The notes below the pieces were generated by a model that had not been told where the DNA came from, made no database searches, and saw only the letters and a list, made by a program, of their open reading frames with translations. Below are positions 9,659-20,412 of a stretch of DNA of 64,000 bases, one piece after another. This DNA comes from Candidatus Woesearchaeota archaeon. Its GTDB lineage: Archaea; Nanobdellota; Nanobdellia; Woesearchaeales; JAFGPW01. The stretch covers positions 62,001 to 126,000 of the forward strand of contig JAFGPW010000001.1 of assembly GCA_016935985.1 (NCBI GenBank), written 5' to 3'. Numbering within the stretch: the stretch's first letter is position 1; each line of letters opens with the position of its first letter. A program made the position numbers and the translations under genes.

Positions 9659-10000
9659 GATTGTGCACCCGCCTGCGGTGTACCTGTTCCTGGAAGCATC
9701 GCTTGTCGGAGCGTAGGGGGGAGAGTGCTGGGAAGGGGAGCAGGGATGAGGGGAAGGAAAAAGAAGGAGGGAGGGCTTGTGGGGCAAGCCCGCTCCAAGA
9801 TGCGTTGGTGCTTATTGGTGCTGTGCTATGGTAGGGTTGGCTGGGTTGTGGGGAAAGAGGCGGAGGGAGAAGGAAGAAAGCCTTTTCCTTCGCCGCTCCT
9901 GTCCTATACAATGGCAGGGGATTTATTAATACGTTGCTAACCCCTCGTCTCGATAGGAAATACGCAAATTTTATAAAGGGCAAAAAGCAACTATCACCCC

Positions 10001-10663
10001 ATGATTACATTCCTGCACGCGCCGGACTGGTATGTGCCGTTCGCCGCGTTCTTCGAGCTGGTCCTTTTCCTGGTGACGCTCGGCATCGCCTACTACTCCT
10101 ACCGAATCTGGAAGCTGACATCGGAAGCGAACTACCTCTCGTTCTTCGCTTCCTTCTTCCTGATCGCCGTCTCGTTCCTGACGCGCGTGGTGACGAACAT
10201 CATCCTCTCGAAAGACCTCGTGACCTTCAACCAGACGGTTCGCGAGGTTGTCGTCGCCTCCTCCAACCTCGGCATCGGCTACATGTTCAGGAGCGTGTTC
10301 GTCTTCGCGGCGCTCATGATCCTGATCATCCTCGCGCTCAAGATAACGGACAGGCGGGTGATATCGCTCCTCGGCATCATGGTTCTTCTCGCGTCGTTCA
10401 TCTCGTTCAACGCGTACGTCGCGTTCCACATCATCTCCATCGTGCTGCTGATGTACATCGTGGCGTACTTCTACGGCAGGCACACGGCACGGCGGTCGAA
10501 GTCCGGGCTCGTGGTGTTCGTCTCGTTCCTGCTGATCACGCTCTCGCAGGCGTTCTACCTGCTCGTCTTCCTCTCAAAGGCCTTCTTCGTCGTGGGGCAT
10601 CTGACGGAGCTCGCCGGGTATCTGCTGCTGTTCGTCATGCTCATACTGGTGCTGAACAGATGA
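10001..10663 (+). CDS. Multi-pass membrane protein (about 7 hydrophobic segments)
   Basis: Hydrophobic segments throughout; stop overlaps next start (ATGA). Confidence 0.75.
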   Translation: MITFLHAPDWYVPFAAFFELVLFLVTLGIAYYSYRIWKLTSEANYLSFFASFFLIAVSFLTRVVTNIILSKDLVTFNQTVREVVVASSNLGIGYMFRSVFVFAALMILIILALKITDRRVISLLGIMVLLASFISFNAYVAFHIISIVLLMYIVAYFYGRHTARRSKSGLVVFVSFLLITLSQAFYLLVFLSKAFFVVGHLTELAGYLLLFVMLILVLNR

Positions 10664-10929
10664 TCAAGCGGGACAAGATAAGCATCATCTACGACATACT
10701 GCACGCCATCCAGGCGAAGGGGGGGAAGATAAAGCCCACTCACCTCCTCTACAAGTCCAACCTCTCCTACCAGACGATGCTGCGCTACCTCGACGAGCTG
10801 ATGGGCAAGGGCATGGTCTACACCGTCCAGGAGAAGAAGAGCAAGTTTTACTGCATCGGCGACAAGGGCTACCAGTTCCTCGCCGAGTATAAGCGCATCA
10901 AGGAGTTCACCGAGAGCTTCGGGCTATAA
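10660..10929 (+). CDS. Winged-helix DNA-binding protein
   Basis: MIKRDKISIIYDILHAIQAKGGKIKPTHLLYKSNLSYQTMLRYLDELMGKGMVY..., typical archaeal PF14947-like wHTH; ATGA overlap with upstream gene. Confidence 0.8.
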   Translation: MIKRDKISIIYDILHAIQAKGGKIKPTHLLYKSNLSYQTMLRYLDELMGKGMVYTVQEKKSKFYCIGDKGYQFLAEYKRIKEFTESFGL

Positions 10930-11065
10930 TATGTAAGAAGAGACATTGGTTAAGTCAATATTTCTTCTCTATTGCTGAAATTATAAGATAAATACGAAAC
11001 ATTTATATATTATAACGCCCTACCACCTTATAATCTTAGTTCCTTATGTTGGCGGGTGATATGTA

Positions 11066-11494
11066 ATGAAGGAATCAAATTTAAAAGATAGAATATTGAA
11101 AGAAATGACTGTAAATTATTCTAACACATTAGAAAAAAACTTCGAAACGGTTAAAGAATTTATACGGATTACATCAGATGGTAAGGTTGATGTGATTATC
11201 AAAGACCGATTAACCGGAAAGGAACAAGTCCTATTATATTTAATAGGGAAATTGTATGCCAAAGAAGCAGGTCTTGTACCATCAGCATACGTTTCTAAAG
11301 AAGAAATTATGGATGAGTTAGGTGTACCAGAAGGATCTGTTTTTCCATGGTTAAAAAACCTAAGTGATAAAAGGATGATTAAAAAGGAAAAGAAAGGAAA
11401 TAAAATTTTCTATTCAGTTGCTATAAATGTTATTGAGAAAGTAATTAAGAATATTGATAAGAAAATTCATGAGATGATAGAAAATGACGGCTGA
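11066..11494 (+). CDS. AT-rich island protein 1: helix-turn-helix-like protein
   Basis: 142 aa; C-terminal VSKEEIMDELGVPEGSVFPWLKNLSDKRMIKKEKKGNKIFYSVA looks like a winged helix; GGTGAT Shine-Dalgarno and TATA (ATTTATATAT, ~11001) upstream. Confidence 0.72.
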   Translation: MKESNLKDRILKEMTVNYSNTLEKNFETVKEFIRITSDGKVDVIIKDRLTGKEQVLLYLIGKLYAKEAGLVPSAYVSKEEIMDELGVPEGSVFPWLKNLSDKRMIKKEKKGNKIFYSVAINVIEKVIKNIDKKIHEMIENDG

Positions 11495-11888
11495 TCTTGA
11501 TGAAATAAAAAAAATTCTTACCGACCATGAGCAAAGAATATTAAAATTAGAGTCACCAAGGGAAACTAAAACAATACCAATTAATAAAAGTCTTTCTATC
11601 AATGAATTCATTCTACAATATAAATTAACAAGTGATGTTGATAAAACTTTAGCCATTGCATATTATTATGAGACATATCAAGGAAAAAATTATTATACCG
11701 CAAATGAGATCAAGGATGGTTTCATGAAAGCAAAAGAAAAAGTTCCAACGAATGTTAACGATAAAATATTGAAATGCGTGAAAAAAGGGTTTATTCAAGA
11801 ATCTGATCAATCTAAAAAGGAGAATAAGTATTGGACCTTAACTAATTCAGGAATTAAGTATGTGAAAAATGGTTTTAAAAATGCCTGA
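11484..11888 (+). CDS. AT-rich island protein 2: short coiled coil plus HTH-like domain
   Basis: 134 aa; DKTLAIAYYYETYQGKNYYTANEIKDGFMKAKEKVP...KCVKKGFIQESDQ...YWTLTNSGIKYVKN; overlaps the gene before and after. Confidence 0.7.
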   Translation: MTADLDEIKKILTDHEQRILKLESPRETKTIPINKSLSINEFILQYKLTSDVDKTLAIAYYYETYQGKNYYTANEIKDGFMKAKEKVPTNVNDKILKCVKKGFIQESDQSKKENKYWTLTNSGIKYVKNGFKNA

Positions 11889-12621
11889 GATAAGGATACC
11901 TGAACAAATATCAGAATTATTTCCTAGGTATCATGATCGCATTCTTGCTGATGATTCAATACCTGATATTGACGTGTTGTTATTTTCAATTTTTATTCAC
12001 GATTATCAGAAAAAAAGTGCAGGAATTGAATACGATGAATGTAAAAGGAATTTTATTTATTTCGGAAGGAAAGAAGATGCCTTTCGAAAAATGATGCATT
12101 TAGCAAAATCAAAAAAGTATATTAAAGTAACGGGAAGTAAGATAAATTTATCGATTAAGGGAATTAAACGTCTTGAAAGTCGGATTGGGGCCATCGGTAA
12201 ATCGCGAATCCACATTATTAAGGCAGGAGAATCATTTACAGCGGTAAAAATATTTGAAGAATTTCTATCGTCAGAAATTAATGGCGACGTTAAATTATGT
12301 GATCCATATATATCTCCAGAGACTTTATTTCCGTTTTTAAATTTAAAGGGAAAAATTAAATCAATACAAATTCTAACGGCCAATATTTTCAACAAGGAAA
12401 AATTTGATAGTTATATTAATAAATTTAAAAAGGAACTTGGAATTTCAGTTGAGATAAAAGAGAATAAAAAGATTCATGATCGATATATTATAACAGATAA
12501 TTCTTGCTGGTGGATGGGTACAAGTATTAAAGATTTAGGAAATAAAGACACCATAATCCAGGATATTTCAGTGGTAAAAAAATCTATGGATGAGTTATTT
12601 TCTGAAAGGTGGGAAGAATAA
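11881..12621 (+). CDS. AT-rich island protein 3: phospholipase D-like (HxR/Kx4D) C-terminal domain protein
   Basis: Frame opens at 11869, MPEIRIPEQ start at 11881; C-terminal KKIHDRYIITDNSCWWMGTSIKDLGNKDT matches HKD-type spacing H-x-R-x4-D followed by a GxS-like segment. Confidence 0.7.
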   Translation: MPEIRIPEQISELFPRYHDRILADDSIPDIDVLLFSIFIHDYQKKSAGIEYDECKRNFIYFGRKEDAFRKMMHLAKSKKYIKVTGSKINLSIKGIKRLESRIGAIGKSRIHIIKAGESFTAVKIFEEFLSSEINGDVKLCDPYISPETLFPFLNLKGKIKSIQILTANIFNKEKFDSYINKFKKELGISVEIKENKKIHDRYIITDNSCWWMGTSIKDLGNKDTIIQDISVVKKSMDELFSERWEE

Positions 12622-12636
12622 AAGAAAGCGTCAAGC

Positions 12637-12924
12637 TCACTTGAGCCTGACCCTGATGCCGCCGACAAGGCCGCTCGAGACGTTGTAGAGGAACGCCGCG
12701 ACGACACCCATGATGAAGCCGTCGACCGCGAACGCTATCGGCGTCAGGATGACCGACCAGAGCCCGAAGCCGTGGAACGGCCAGAAGAGCGGCCGGAGCA
12801 TCCCGAAGCTCGTGAAGTAGCTGACGAACAGGTTCGCGAACCCGTGGATGAAGCCAACGAAGAACCCGTACACTATCCCAAGGCGCCCCGCGGAGAGCGG
12901 ATCGAACTTGATGATCTTAGCCAT
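12637..12924 (-). CDS. Small membrane protein (95 aa), glycine-rich TM segments
   Basis: GRLGIVYGFFVGFIHGFANLFVSYFTSFGML...AVDGFIMGVVAAFLYNVSSGLVGG. Confidence 0.7.
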   Translation of the reverse strand: MAKIIKFDPLSAGRLGIVYGFFVGFIHGFANLFVSYFTSFGMLRPLFWPFHGFGLWSVILTPIAFAVDGFIMGVVAAFLYNVSSGLVGGIRVRLK

Positions 12925-13040
12925 CGGTTTCCCACCTCATACGTATTCGAATCACCAGACCCACCCCTTTTTTCACTATCTCTTACTGAGCGGTGATACT
13001 TATACTTTGCGGTTTTCCTCACACAGGAATGATGACTAAT

Positions 13041-13050
13041 GTTTATATAG
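13041..13050 (+). promoter_or_regulatory. TATA box upstream of ppsA leader
   Basis: GTTTATATAG, predicted start about 13070, leader about 65 nt. Confidence 0.45.
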
Positions 13051-13135
13051 TGATATGCCAGTATCCGTAGCGTGAACGAGATTGAGCAGGGGTGCCTTCC
13101 ATCGGATGGATGGCTTGCATAGAGGTGAACAGCGC

Positions 13136-15553
13136 ATGGACGAACACGAACCCTTCATCCTCTGGTTCGACCAGCTCTCGATCGAGGACGTCCCGAAAGT
13201 AGGCGGCAAGAACGCGAGCCTCGGCGAGATGTATCGGAACCTGACGGAGAAGGGGGTGAAGGTCCCAAACGGCTTCGCGGTCACCGCGCACGCCTATCGG
13301 TACCTGCTCGAGCGGTCGGGGATCAAGGGCCAGATAGAGGATATACTCACGGACCTGAACACCGCAGACATGAAGAACCTCCAGGAGAAGGGCGCGAAGA
13401 TCAGGCACCTCATCCTCAACGCCGAGTTCCCGGAGGACCTGAAGGATTCGATCAACAAGGCGTACTCCGACCTCTGCAACGCCTATGGCGAGGAGGTGGA
13501 CGTCGCGGTGCGCTCGAGCGCCACCGCCGAGGACCTGCCTGACGCGAGCTTCGCCGGCCAGCAGGAGACCTATCTCAACATCAAGGGATCCTACAACCTC
13601 ATCCACGCGTGCAAGAAGTGCTTTGCGAGCCTTTTTACCAACCGCGCGATATCCTACCGGGTCGACAAGAGGTTCGACCACTTCTCCATCGCGCTCTCGA
13701 TCGGCGTGCAGAAGATGGTCAGATCAGACCTCGCGGCATCGGGCGTCATGTTCTCCCTCGACACCGAGTCCGGCTTCCGGGACGTCGTCTTCATCACCGC
13801 CGGCTACGGGCTCGGCGAGAACGTCGTCCAGGGAGCGATCAACCCGGACGAGTACTATGTCCACAAGCCGACGCTCAAGATGGGCTTCCGTTCGATCGTG
13901 AACAAGAAGATCGGCTCCAAGAGCATGAAGATGATCTATGCGGATGAGGGCGTCGCCACAACCAAGAACGTGCCGGTCGACCTCGAGGACCGCAAGCGCT
14001 TCGCGATATCCGACGATGAGATCCTCACGCTCGCGCGCTGGGCCTGCATCATCGAGGACCACTACTCCGGCAAGGCCGGGACGTACAAGCCGATGGACAT
14101 GGAATGGGCGAAGGACGGCCGCACCGGCGAGCTCTCCATCGTGCAGGCACGGCCCGAGACCGTCAACTCCCAGAAGGACTACACCGTGCTGCGCCGCTGG
14201 GAGCTGCGCGAGAGCGGGCCCGTGATCGTCAAGGGGTATTCCGTCGGCGAGAAGATCGGCGTCGGCACCGCCCATATCATCAAGGACGTGCATGACATCG
14301 GCTCCTTCCGGGAGGGCGAGATCCTGGTCACCGAGATGACGGATCCGGACTGGGAGCCGATCATGAAGATGGCGTCCGCGATCGTCACCAACCGCGGCGG
14401 GCGGACGTGCCACGCTGCGATCATATCGCGCGAGATAGGCATCCCCTGCGTCGTCGGCACGAACGACGGCACCGAGAGGATCAAGACAGGGAGCGACATA
14501 ACCGTCGACTGCTCGGAGGGCGAGGAGGGGACGGTCTACGCGGGGCGGCTCAGGTTCGAGATCGTCGAGCACGACCTCACGAGCATGCCGAAGACGAGGA
14601 CCCAGATCATGATGAATATCGGCAACCCCGAGACGGCGTTCGACCAGAGCTTCGTGCCCTGCGACGGCGTGGGCCTCGCGCGCGAGGAGTTCATCATCAA
14701 CTCGAGCATCAAGATCCACCCTCTCGCCCTGCTCCACTACGACAAGCTGCTCGACAAGAAGGTCAAGCATGAGATCATGCGGCTCACGTACGGCTACGAG
14801 GACAAGGCCGAGTTCTTCGTCGAGCGTCTCGCCTTCGGCATCGCGACGATCGCCGCGGCGTTCTACCCCAAGCCCGTCATCGTCCGGGCGTCCGACTTCA
14901 AGAGCAACGAGTACGCGAACCTGATCGGCGGCCAGCCTTTCGAGCCGAAGGAGGACAACCCCATGATCGGCTGGCGCGGCGCCTCCCGCTACTACGACGA
15001 GAAGTACCAGGCCGCGTTCGGCCTCGAGTGCCGCGCGTTCAGGCGCGTGCGGAACGACATGGGCCTCACGAACGTCCGCATCATGATCCCGTTCTGCAGG
15101 ACGGTGAAGGAAGGCAACGAGGTGCTGCGGGTGATGGGCGAGAACGGCCTGCGCCGCGGCGAGAACGGGCTCGAGGTGTACGCCATGTGCGAGATACCGT
15201 CGAACGTGATCCTCGCCGACCAGTTCCTGGAGGTCTTCGACGGGTTCTCGATCGGCAGCAACGACCTGACCCAGCTGACCCTCGGCCTCGACCGCGACAG
15301 CGAGATCGTCTCGCACATCTACGACGAGCGGAACGAGGCGGTACGGAGGCTCGTCCAGCAGGTGGTGAAGGCGGCGAACGACCGCGGCAAGTACATCGGG
15401 CTGTGCGGCCAGGCGCCGTCGGACTTCCCCGACTTCGCCGCGTTCCTCGTCGACTGCGGAATCCATTCCATATCGCTCAATCCCGACACGGTGATCAAGA
15501 CGACGCTGCGCATCGCCGAGGAGGAGCGGAAGAACGGCAGCGGCTCCGGGTGA
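13136..15553 (+). CDS. ppsA: Phosphoenolpyruvate synthase
   Basis: MDEHEPFILWFDQLS start with GAGGTG SD; VAVRSSATAEDLPDASFAGQQETYLN, GGRTCHAAIISREIGIPCVVG, EIPSNVILADQF..FSIGSNDLTQLTLGLDRDS, LCGQAPSD. Confidence 0.97.
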   Translation: MDEHEPFILWFDQLSIEDVPKVGGKNASLGEMYRNLTEKGVKVPNGFAVTAHAYRYLLERSGIKGQIEDILTDLNTADMKNLQEKGAKIRHLILNAEFPEDLKDSINKAYSDLCNAYGEEVDVAVRSSATAEDLPDASFAGQQETYLNIKGSYNLIHACKKCFASLFTNRAISYRVDKRFDHFSIALSIGVQKMVRSDLAASGVMFSLDTESGFRDVVFITAGYGLGENVVQGAINPDEYYVHKPTLKMGFRSIVNKKIGSKSMKMIYADEGVATTKNVPVDLEDRKRFAISDDEILTLARWACIIEDHYSGKAGTYKPMDMEWAKDGRTGELSIVQARPETVNSQKDYTVLRRWELRESGPVIVKGYSVGEKIGVGTAHIIKDVHDIGSFREGEILVTEMTDPDWEPIMKMASAIVTNRGGRTCHAAIISREIGIPCVVGTNDGTERIKTGSDITVDCSEGEEGTVYAGRLRFEIVEHDLTSMPKTRTQIMMNIGNPETAFDQSFVPCDGVGLAREEFIINSSIKIHPLALLHYDKLLDKKVKHEIMRLTYGYEDKAEFFVERLAFGIATIAAAFYPKPVIVRASDFKSNEYANLIGGQPFEPKEDNPMIGWRGASRYYDEKYQAAFGLECRAFRRVRNDMGLTNVRIMIPFCRTVKEGNEVLRVMGENGLRRGENGLEVYAMCEIPSNVILADQFLEVFDGFSIGSNDLTQLTLGLDRDSEIVSHIYDERNEAVRRLVQQVVKAANDRGKYIGLCGQAPSDFPDFAAFLVDCGIHSISLNPDTVIKTTLRIAEEERKNGSGSG

Positions 15554-15581
15554 GCTCATGCTCATCGTCTCGCACGCATGA

Positions 15582-16586
<1,005 letters not shown>

Positions 16587-16651
16587 ACGGCCGATTCCTT
16601 GTCCCCCCTTTCCATAACCAATTTATACTTGGTCCGATTGTGACGTGCGCA

Positions 16652-17797
16652 ATGGGGCCGAAGGTCGGGATCGTCAGGTGCGAGAGATATGATGATGTAC
16701 CTGACGCGCTGCCCGGGCTCCTCGAACTGATCGGGGCGAGGCTCCCTGAGGACAGGACCGTGCTCGTCAAGCCGAATGCCCTCACCGCCATCCGGCCGGA
16801 GAAGAACGTGACCACGCACCCGGCGCTCGTCGCCGCGGTGTGCCGGCTGCTCAAGGCGAAGGGCAACCGGGTGGTCGTCGGCGAGAGCTCGGGGATGATG
16901 GCCGGCGGCGGCACGAGGCGCGCGATGGAGGCTTCAGGCATCTGGCAGGCGGCTATCGGGGCGGGCGCGGAGCCCATCGCCTTCGAGGGCCAGCCGCTCG
17001 TCGTGAAGAGGACCAAGGGGACGATACTCGGCGAGATCGCGTTGCCAAGGATCCTCTTCGAGGCCGATCTCGTCGTCAACCTCCCCAAGCTCAAGACCCA
17101 TATGCTCACCAGGTATACCGGCGCGATAAAGAACCTGTACGGCTGCATCCCCGGCGGGAAGAAGGGCGATCTCCACGGCCTCGCGCCAGGGCCGCTCGAG
17201 TTCTCGACCGTCATCGTCGACCTCTTCCAGGCGATGCCGAAGCAGCTCGTCATCATGGACGCCGTCCAGGGCATGGAAGGGGCCGGGCCGGCAACGGGGC
17301 AGACGAAGCACGTGGGTCGGCTGCTCGTAAGCGCCGATGCGCCGGCGCTCGACCTCGTCGCCGCCCGGATGATCGGATTCCGGGACGACGAGGTGCCGAC
17401 GAACGCCCTGCTCAAGCAGCGGGGACTCATGCGCGAGCCCGAGGTCCTCGGCGACGCGACGCCGATCGTCTTCAAGCGGCCTTCCTGGCTGCCCAACCGC
17501 ATCCCCCGATGGGCGACGACGGTGACGCGGCCGTTCATGCGGTTCGCGGCGAAGAGGCCGTACATCCATGAAAACTGCACGCTGTGCGACGCGTGCCGGA
17601 AGATCTGCCCGGCGGGCGTCATATCCGAGGGGAAGCGGCGGATGCGCATCGACCATCAGGGGTGCATCCTCTGCTACTGCTGCGTCGAGGTCTGCCCCTA
17701 CGGCGCGATCAACCTCGCGCGGACGCGCTTTACCGCCGACCTGACGCACCGCGCGCTCAAGAAGAGAGGTGCCAAGAATGCACAAGACACTCCATGA
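16652..17797 (+). CDS. DUF362 protein with C-terminal 2x[4Fe-4S] ferredoxin domain
   Basis: VLVKPNALTAIRPEKNVTTHPALVAAV, LPKLKTHMLTRYTGAIKNLYGCIPG; CTLCDACRKICP and CILCYCCVEVCP clusters; TATA (AATTTATACTTGG) about 25-30 nt upstream. Confidence 0.9.
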   Translation: MGPKVGIVRCERYDDVPDALPGLLELIGARLPEDRTVLVKPNALTAIRPEKNVTTHPALVAAVCRLLKAKGNRVVVGESSGMMAGGGTRRAMEASGIWQAAIGAGAEPIAFEGQPLVVKRTKGTILGEIALPRILFEADLVVNLPKLKTHMLTRYTGAIKNLYGCIPGGKKGDLHGLAPGPLEFSTVIVDLFQAMPKQLVIMDAVQGMEGAGPATGQTKHVGRLLVSADAPALDLVAARMIGFRDDEVPTNALLKQRGLMREPEVLGDATPIVFKRPSWLPNRIPRWATTVTRPFMRFAAKRPYIHENCTLCDACRKICPAGVISEGKRRMRIDHQGCILCYCCVEVCPYGAINLARTRFTADLTHRALKKRGAKNAQDTP

Positions 17798-18959
17798 CGC
17801 CGATGTCGAGGGAAAGCGCGTCCTCGTGCGCGGGGACCTCGACGTGCCGGCAGACGAGACTGGCAGGATCACCGATGACACCAGGCTCCGGACCCTCATC
17901 CCGACCATCATGTTCCTCGTCGAGCGGCACGCGAAGGTCGTCCTCATGGGCCACCGCGGGCGGCCGGGCGGGAAGACCGACCTCTCGCTCTCGATGGCGC
18001 ACGTCGCCGGCAGGCTCTCTGAGATCCTGGGAACGGAAGTCCGGGCGCTCGACGACTGCACCGGCCCGATCGTCCGCGACCGCATCGGGAGAATGCGGCC
18101 GGGCGACGTCGTGGTGCTCGAGAACCTGCGCTTCAATCCTGGGGAGGAGACAAACGACGCGCGCTTCGCCCAGGAGATCGCCAAGGACGGCGACCTCTAC
18201 GTGAACGACGCGTACGCGAACTGCCATCGCGACCACGCCTCGATGACCGGCATCACCCGGTTCCTGCCCGCCTGCGCAGGGCTGGCGCTCGAGAAGGAGC
18301 TGGCGGTGATGCGGCGGGTGACCGAGCGCCCGGAAAAGCCTTACATCGCGATCATCGGCGGCGTGAAGGGCGACAAGATCGGCGTGATCGACACCCTGAT
18401 CACCAAGGTGGACTATCTGATCGTCTCAGGCGTGCTCGCGAACACCTTCCTGAAGGCAGCAGGGAAGGGCATCGGCGGCTCCAAGTTCGACAAGGAGACG
18501 GTCGGCGAGGCGAAGCGTCTGCTCGCCGTCCACGGGGACCGCATCGTGCTGCCGATCGACGTCAGGGCGGCGGCCTCGTACGACAAGGACGCGAGGTACC
18601 TCGACTGCGACCTGGGCTCCATCCCTGAAGGATATCTCATCCTCGATATCGGTCCGAAGACGATCATGTACTACGAGAGCCTGCTCGCCGAGGCGAAGAC
18701 CGTCGTCTGGGGAGGGCCGCTCGGTGTGTTCGAGTGGGAGAGCTTCGCCAGGGGCACGCGCGAGGTGATGGCCTTCATCACCACGACCGGCGCGTTCACG
18801 CTGGTCGGCGGCGGCGATTCCGGGGCCGCCGTACGGAAGTTCGGGCTCGAAGGCAAGATGAGCCACGTCTCCACCGGCGGCGGGGTGACGCTCCAGATGC
18901 TCGAGGGCAAGCCGTTGCCTGCGGTTGCGGCGCTCGAGACTGCGGCGAAGACCGGATGA
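17778..18959 (+). CDS. pgk: Phosphoglycerate kinase
   Basis: RVLVRGDLDVPADETGRITDDTRLRTLIPTI, MGHRGRPGG, YVNDAYANCHRDHASMTG, VWGGPLGVFEWESFARGT, TGGGVTLQMLEGKPLPAVAAL; starts inside the 3' end of the DUF362 gene. Confidence 0.96.
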   Translation: MHKTLHDADVEGKRVLVRGDLDVPADETGRITDDTRLRTLIPTIMFLVERHAKVVLMGHRGRPGGKTDLSLSMAHVAGRLSEILGTEVRALDDCTGPIVRDRIGRMRPGDVVVLENLRFNPGEETNDARFAQEIAKDGDLYVNDAYANCHRDHASMTGITRFLPACAGLALEKELAVMRRVTERPEKPYIAIIGGVKGDKIGVIDTLITKVDYLIVSGVLANTFLKAAGKGIGGSKFDKETVGEAKRLLAVHGDRIVLPIDVRAAASYDKDARYLDCDLGSIPEGYLILDIGPKTIMYYESLLAEAKTVVWGGPLGVFEWESFARGTREVMAFITTTGAFTLVGGGDSGAAVRKFGLEGKMSHVSTGGGVTLQMLEGKPLPAVAALETAAKTG

Positions 18960-19062
18960 AGGGCGCAGCGAGCGCTCTCTCTTCTCCGACCACAAAGCTT
19001 ATATAGAAGCGTATCCATTTTCTAGTGAATACACATTGGTTGTACAGGTGGTCGGGGGCAGC

Positions 19063-20409
19063 ATGGCATCTCTCCAGCAGGTAGAACGCGACATCAAGCG
19101 GTCATTCTCCCATGTCAGGGCTGACATCGACGACCTGAAGCGGGCGCAGGATGTCCAGCGGGACGTCATCAAGAAGGAGGTCGGCCAGCTCCGCGAGGTC
19201 GGAAAGGCTATGCGCGAGGAGATACGCTTCAAGCTCAACGAGACGGAGTCCGAGTTCAGGAAGCGGCTCGAGGCGCTCGACAGCAGGCGCGACATGGCCG
19301 AGGACCTGCGCAAAGAGGTCCTGTTCTTAAAGTCGAGCATGCTCGCGAAGGCGGAGATCGACGGCATCATCGCAGAGGTCAACGACCTCAAGGACGGCCT
19401 CTTCTCGCTCGAGAACGACAGCGTGCGCCGCAGCCAGTTCGAACGCCGAATCGGAGGCTTCGAGGGCAGGCTCACGAAGATCGCGAGGAAGGCCATGCTC
19501 CGCGAGTCGTTCTCCCGGGAGGCGCGCATCCTCAAGGACCTCAAGCGCCGGGTGCATGAGATCGAGCAGCGGATGGTCACGAGCCTCGACATGAACAAGG
19601 AGTTCTCGGTCCGCGAGAACCAGATGAAGAAGGCGGTGGCAAAGGAGCTCTTCGAGATCGAGACGATGGTGCGGACGCTCACGAGCGTGTCCGAGGATCT
19701 CAAGAAGTCGTTCGTCGAGAAGCGCGAGTTCGACCGCGCGGGCAAGGAGACCGGGAAGCGCCTCGGGAGGATCGCCGTACTCGACCGGAGGATCGGGCAG
19801 CTCTCTGAGAGGGTCGCCGGCATGAAGAGCATGTTCGTCCGTGAGGACCAGCATGAGCGGCGCCTCGGCCATATCGAGAAGGAGATCAACCTCGTGGTTG
19901 AGGACATCGAATCACTCGAGAAGGTGCATCAGGGACTCGACGAGTCCGACCGCCTGCGTGAGGAGCTGCGCACGCTCGCCGAGCGGGTGGGGCGGCTTGA
20001 GGGCAAGAGCGCCACCAAGGGAGAACTCGCCCGCGACGTCCACCGGATGCGCGACTCGCTCGATCTCCTCAAGGAGCGGATGGAGAGCGAGTCGGGGATC
20101 GCGCCCGAGGAGCCCAAGCCCGACGTCAAGAACATCCGCAAGCTCGACGAGTTCATGCCGAAGAGGAGCGCGCGCAGGAAGAAAGGGCTCATCAGCCGTA
20201 TGATCGGGTTCTTCGAGGAGCCTGACGAGCCGGCGGTCAAGACGACGGCGCCGGCGAAGAAGGCACCGAAGCGGCCCGCGAAACGAACGGCGAAAAAGGG
20301 GACGGCGAAACGGAAAGGCAAGAGCGCCCCGAGACGGGGGAAGGTGACGATCCCGGCGCCATCGTTCTCGAAGAGGCGGCCGAAGAACAGCCATATCTTC
20401 AGCAAGTGA
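19063..20409 (+). CDS. Coiled-coil protein with Lys/Arg/Pro/Ala-rich basic tail
   Basis: MASLQQVERDIKRSFSHVRADIDDLKRAQD...; C-terminus KKAPKRPAKRTAKKGTAKRKGKSAPRRGKV; TATA (CTTATATAG) upstream near 19000. Confidence 0.78.
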   Translation: MASLQQVERDIKRSFSHVRADIDDLKRAQDVQRDVIKKEVGQLREVGKAMREEIRFKLNETESEFRKRLEALDSRRDMAEDLRKEVLFLKSSMLAKAEIDGIIAEVNDLKDGLFSLENDSVRRSQFERRIGGFEGRLTKIARKAMLRESFSREARILKDLKRRVHEIEQRMVTSLDMNKEFSVRENQMKKAVAKELFEIETMVRTLTSVSEDLKKSFVEKREFDRAGKETGKRLGRIAVLDRRIGQLSERVAGMKSMFVREDQHERRLGHIEKEINLVVEDIESLEKVHQGLDESDRLREELRTLAERVGRLEGKSATKGELARDVHRMRDSLDLLKERMESESGIAPEEPKPDVKNIRKLDEFMPKRSARRKKGLISRMIGFFEEPDEPAVKTTAPAKKAPKRPAKRTAKKGTAKRKGKSAPRRGKVTIPAPSFSKRRPKNSHIFSK

Positions 20410-20412
20410 GGT

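Noticed and set aside
12637-12924. Small membrane protein as fourth gene of the AT-rich island
   Set aside because: It is on the opposite strand and has the GC-rich composition of the host chromosome, so it is outside the island.
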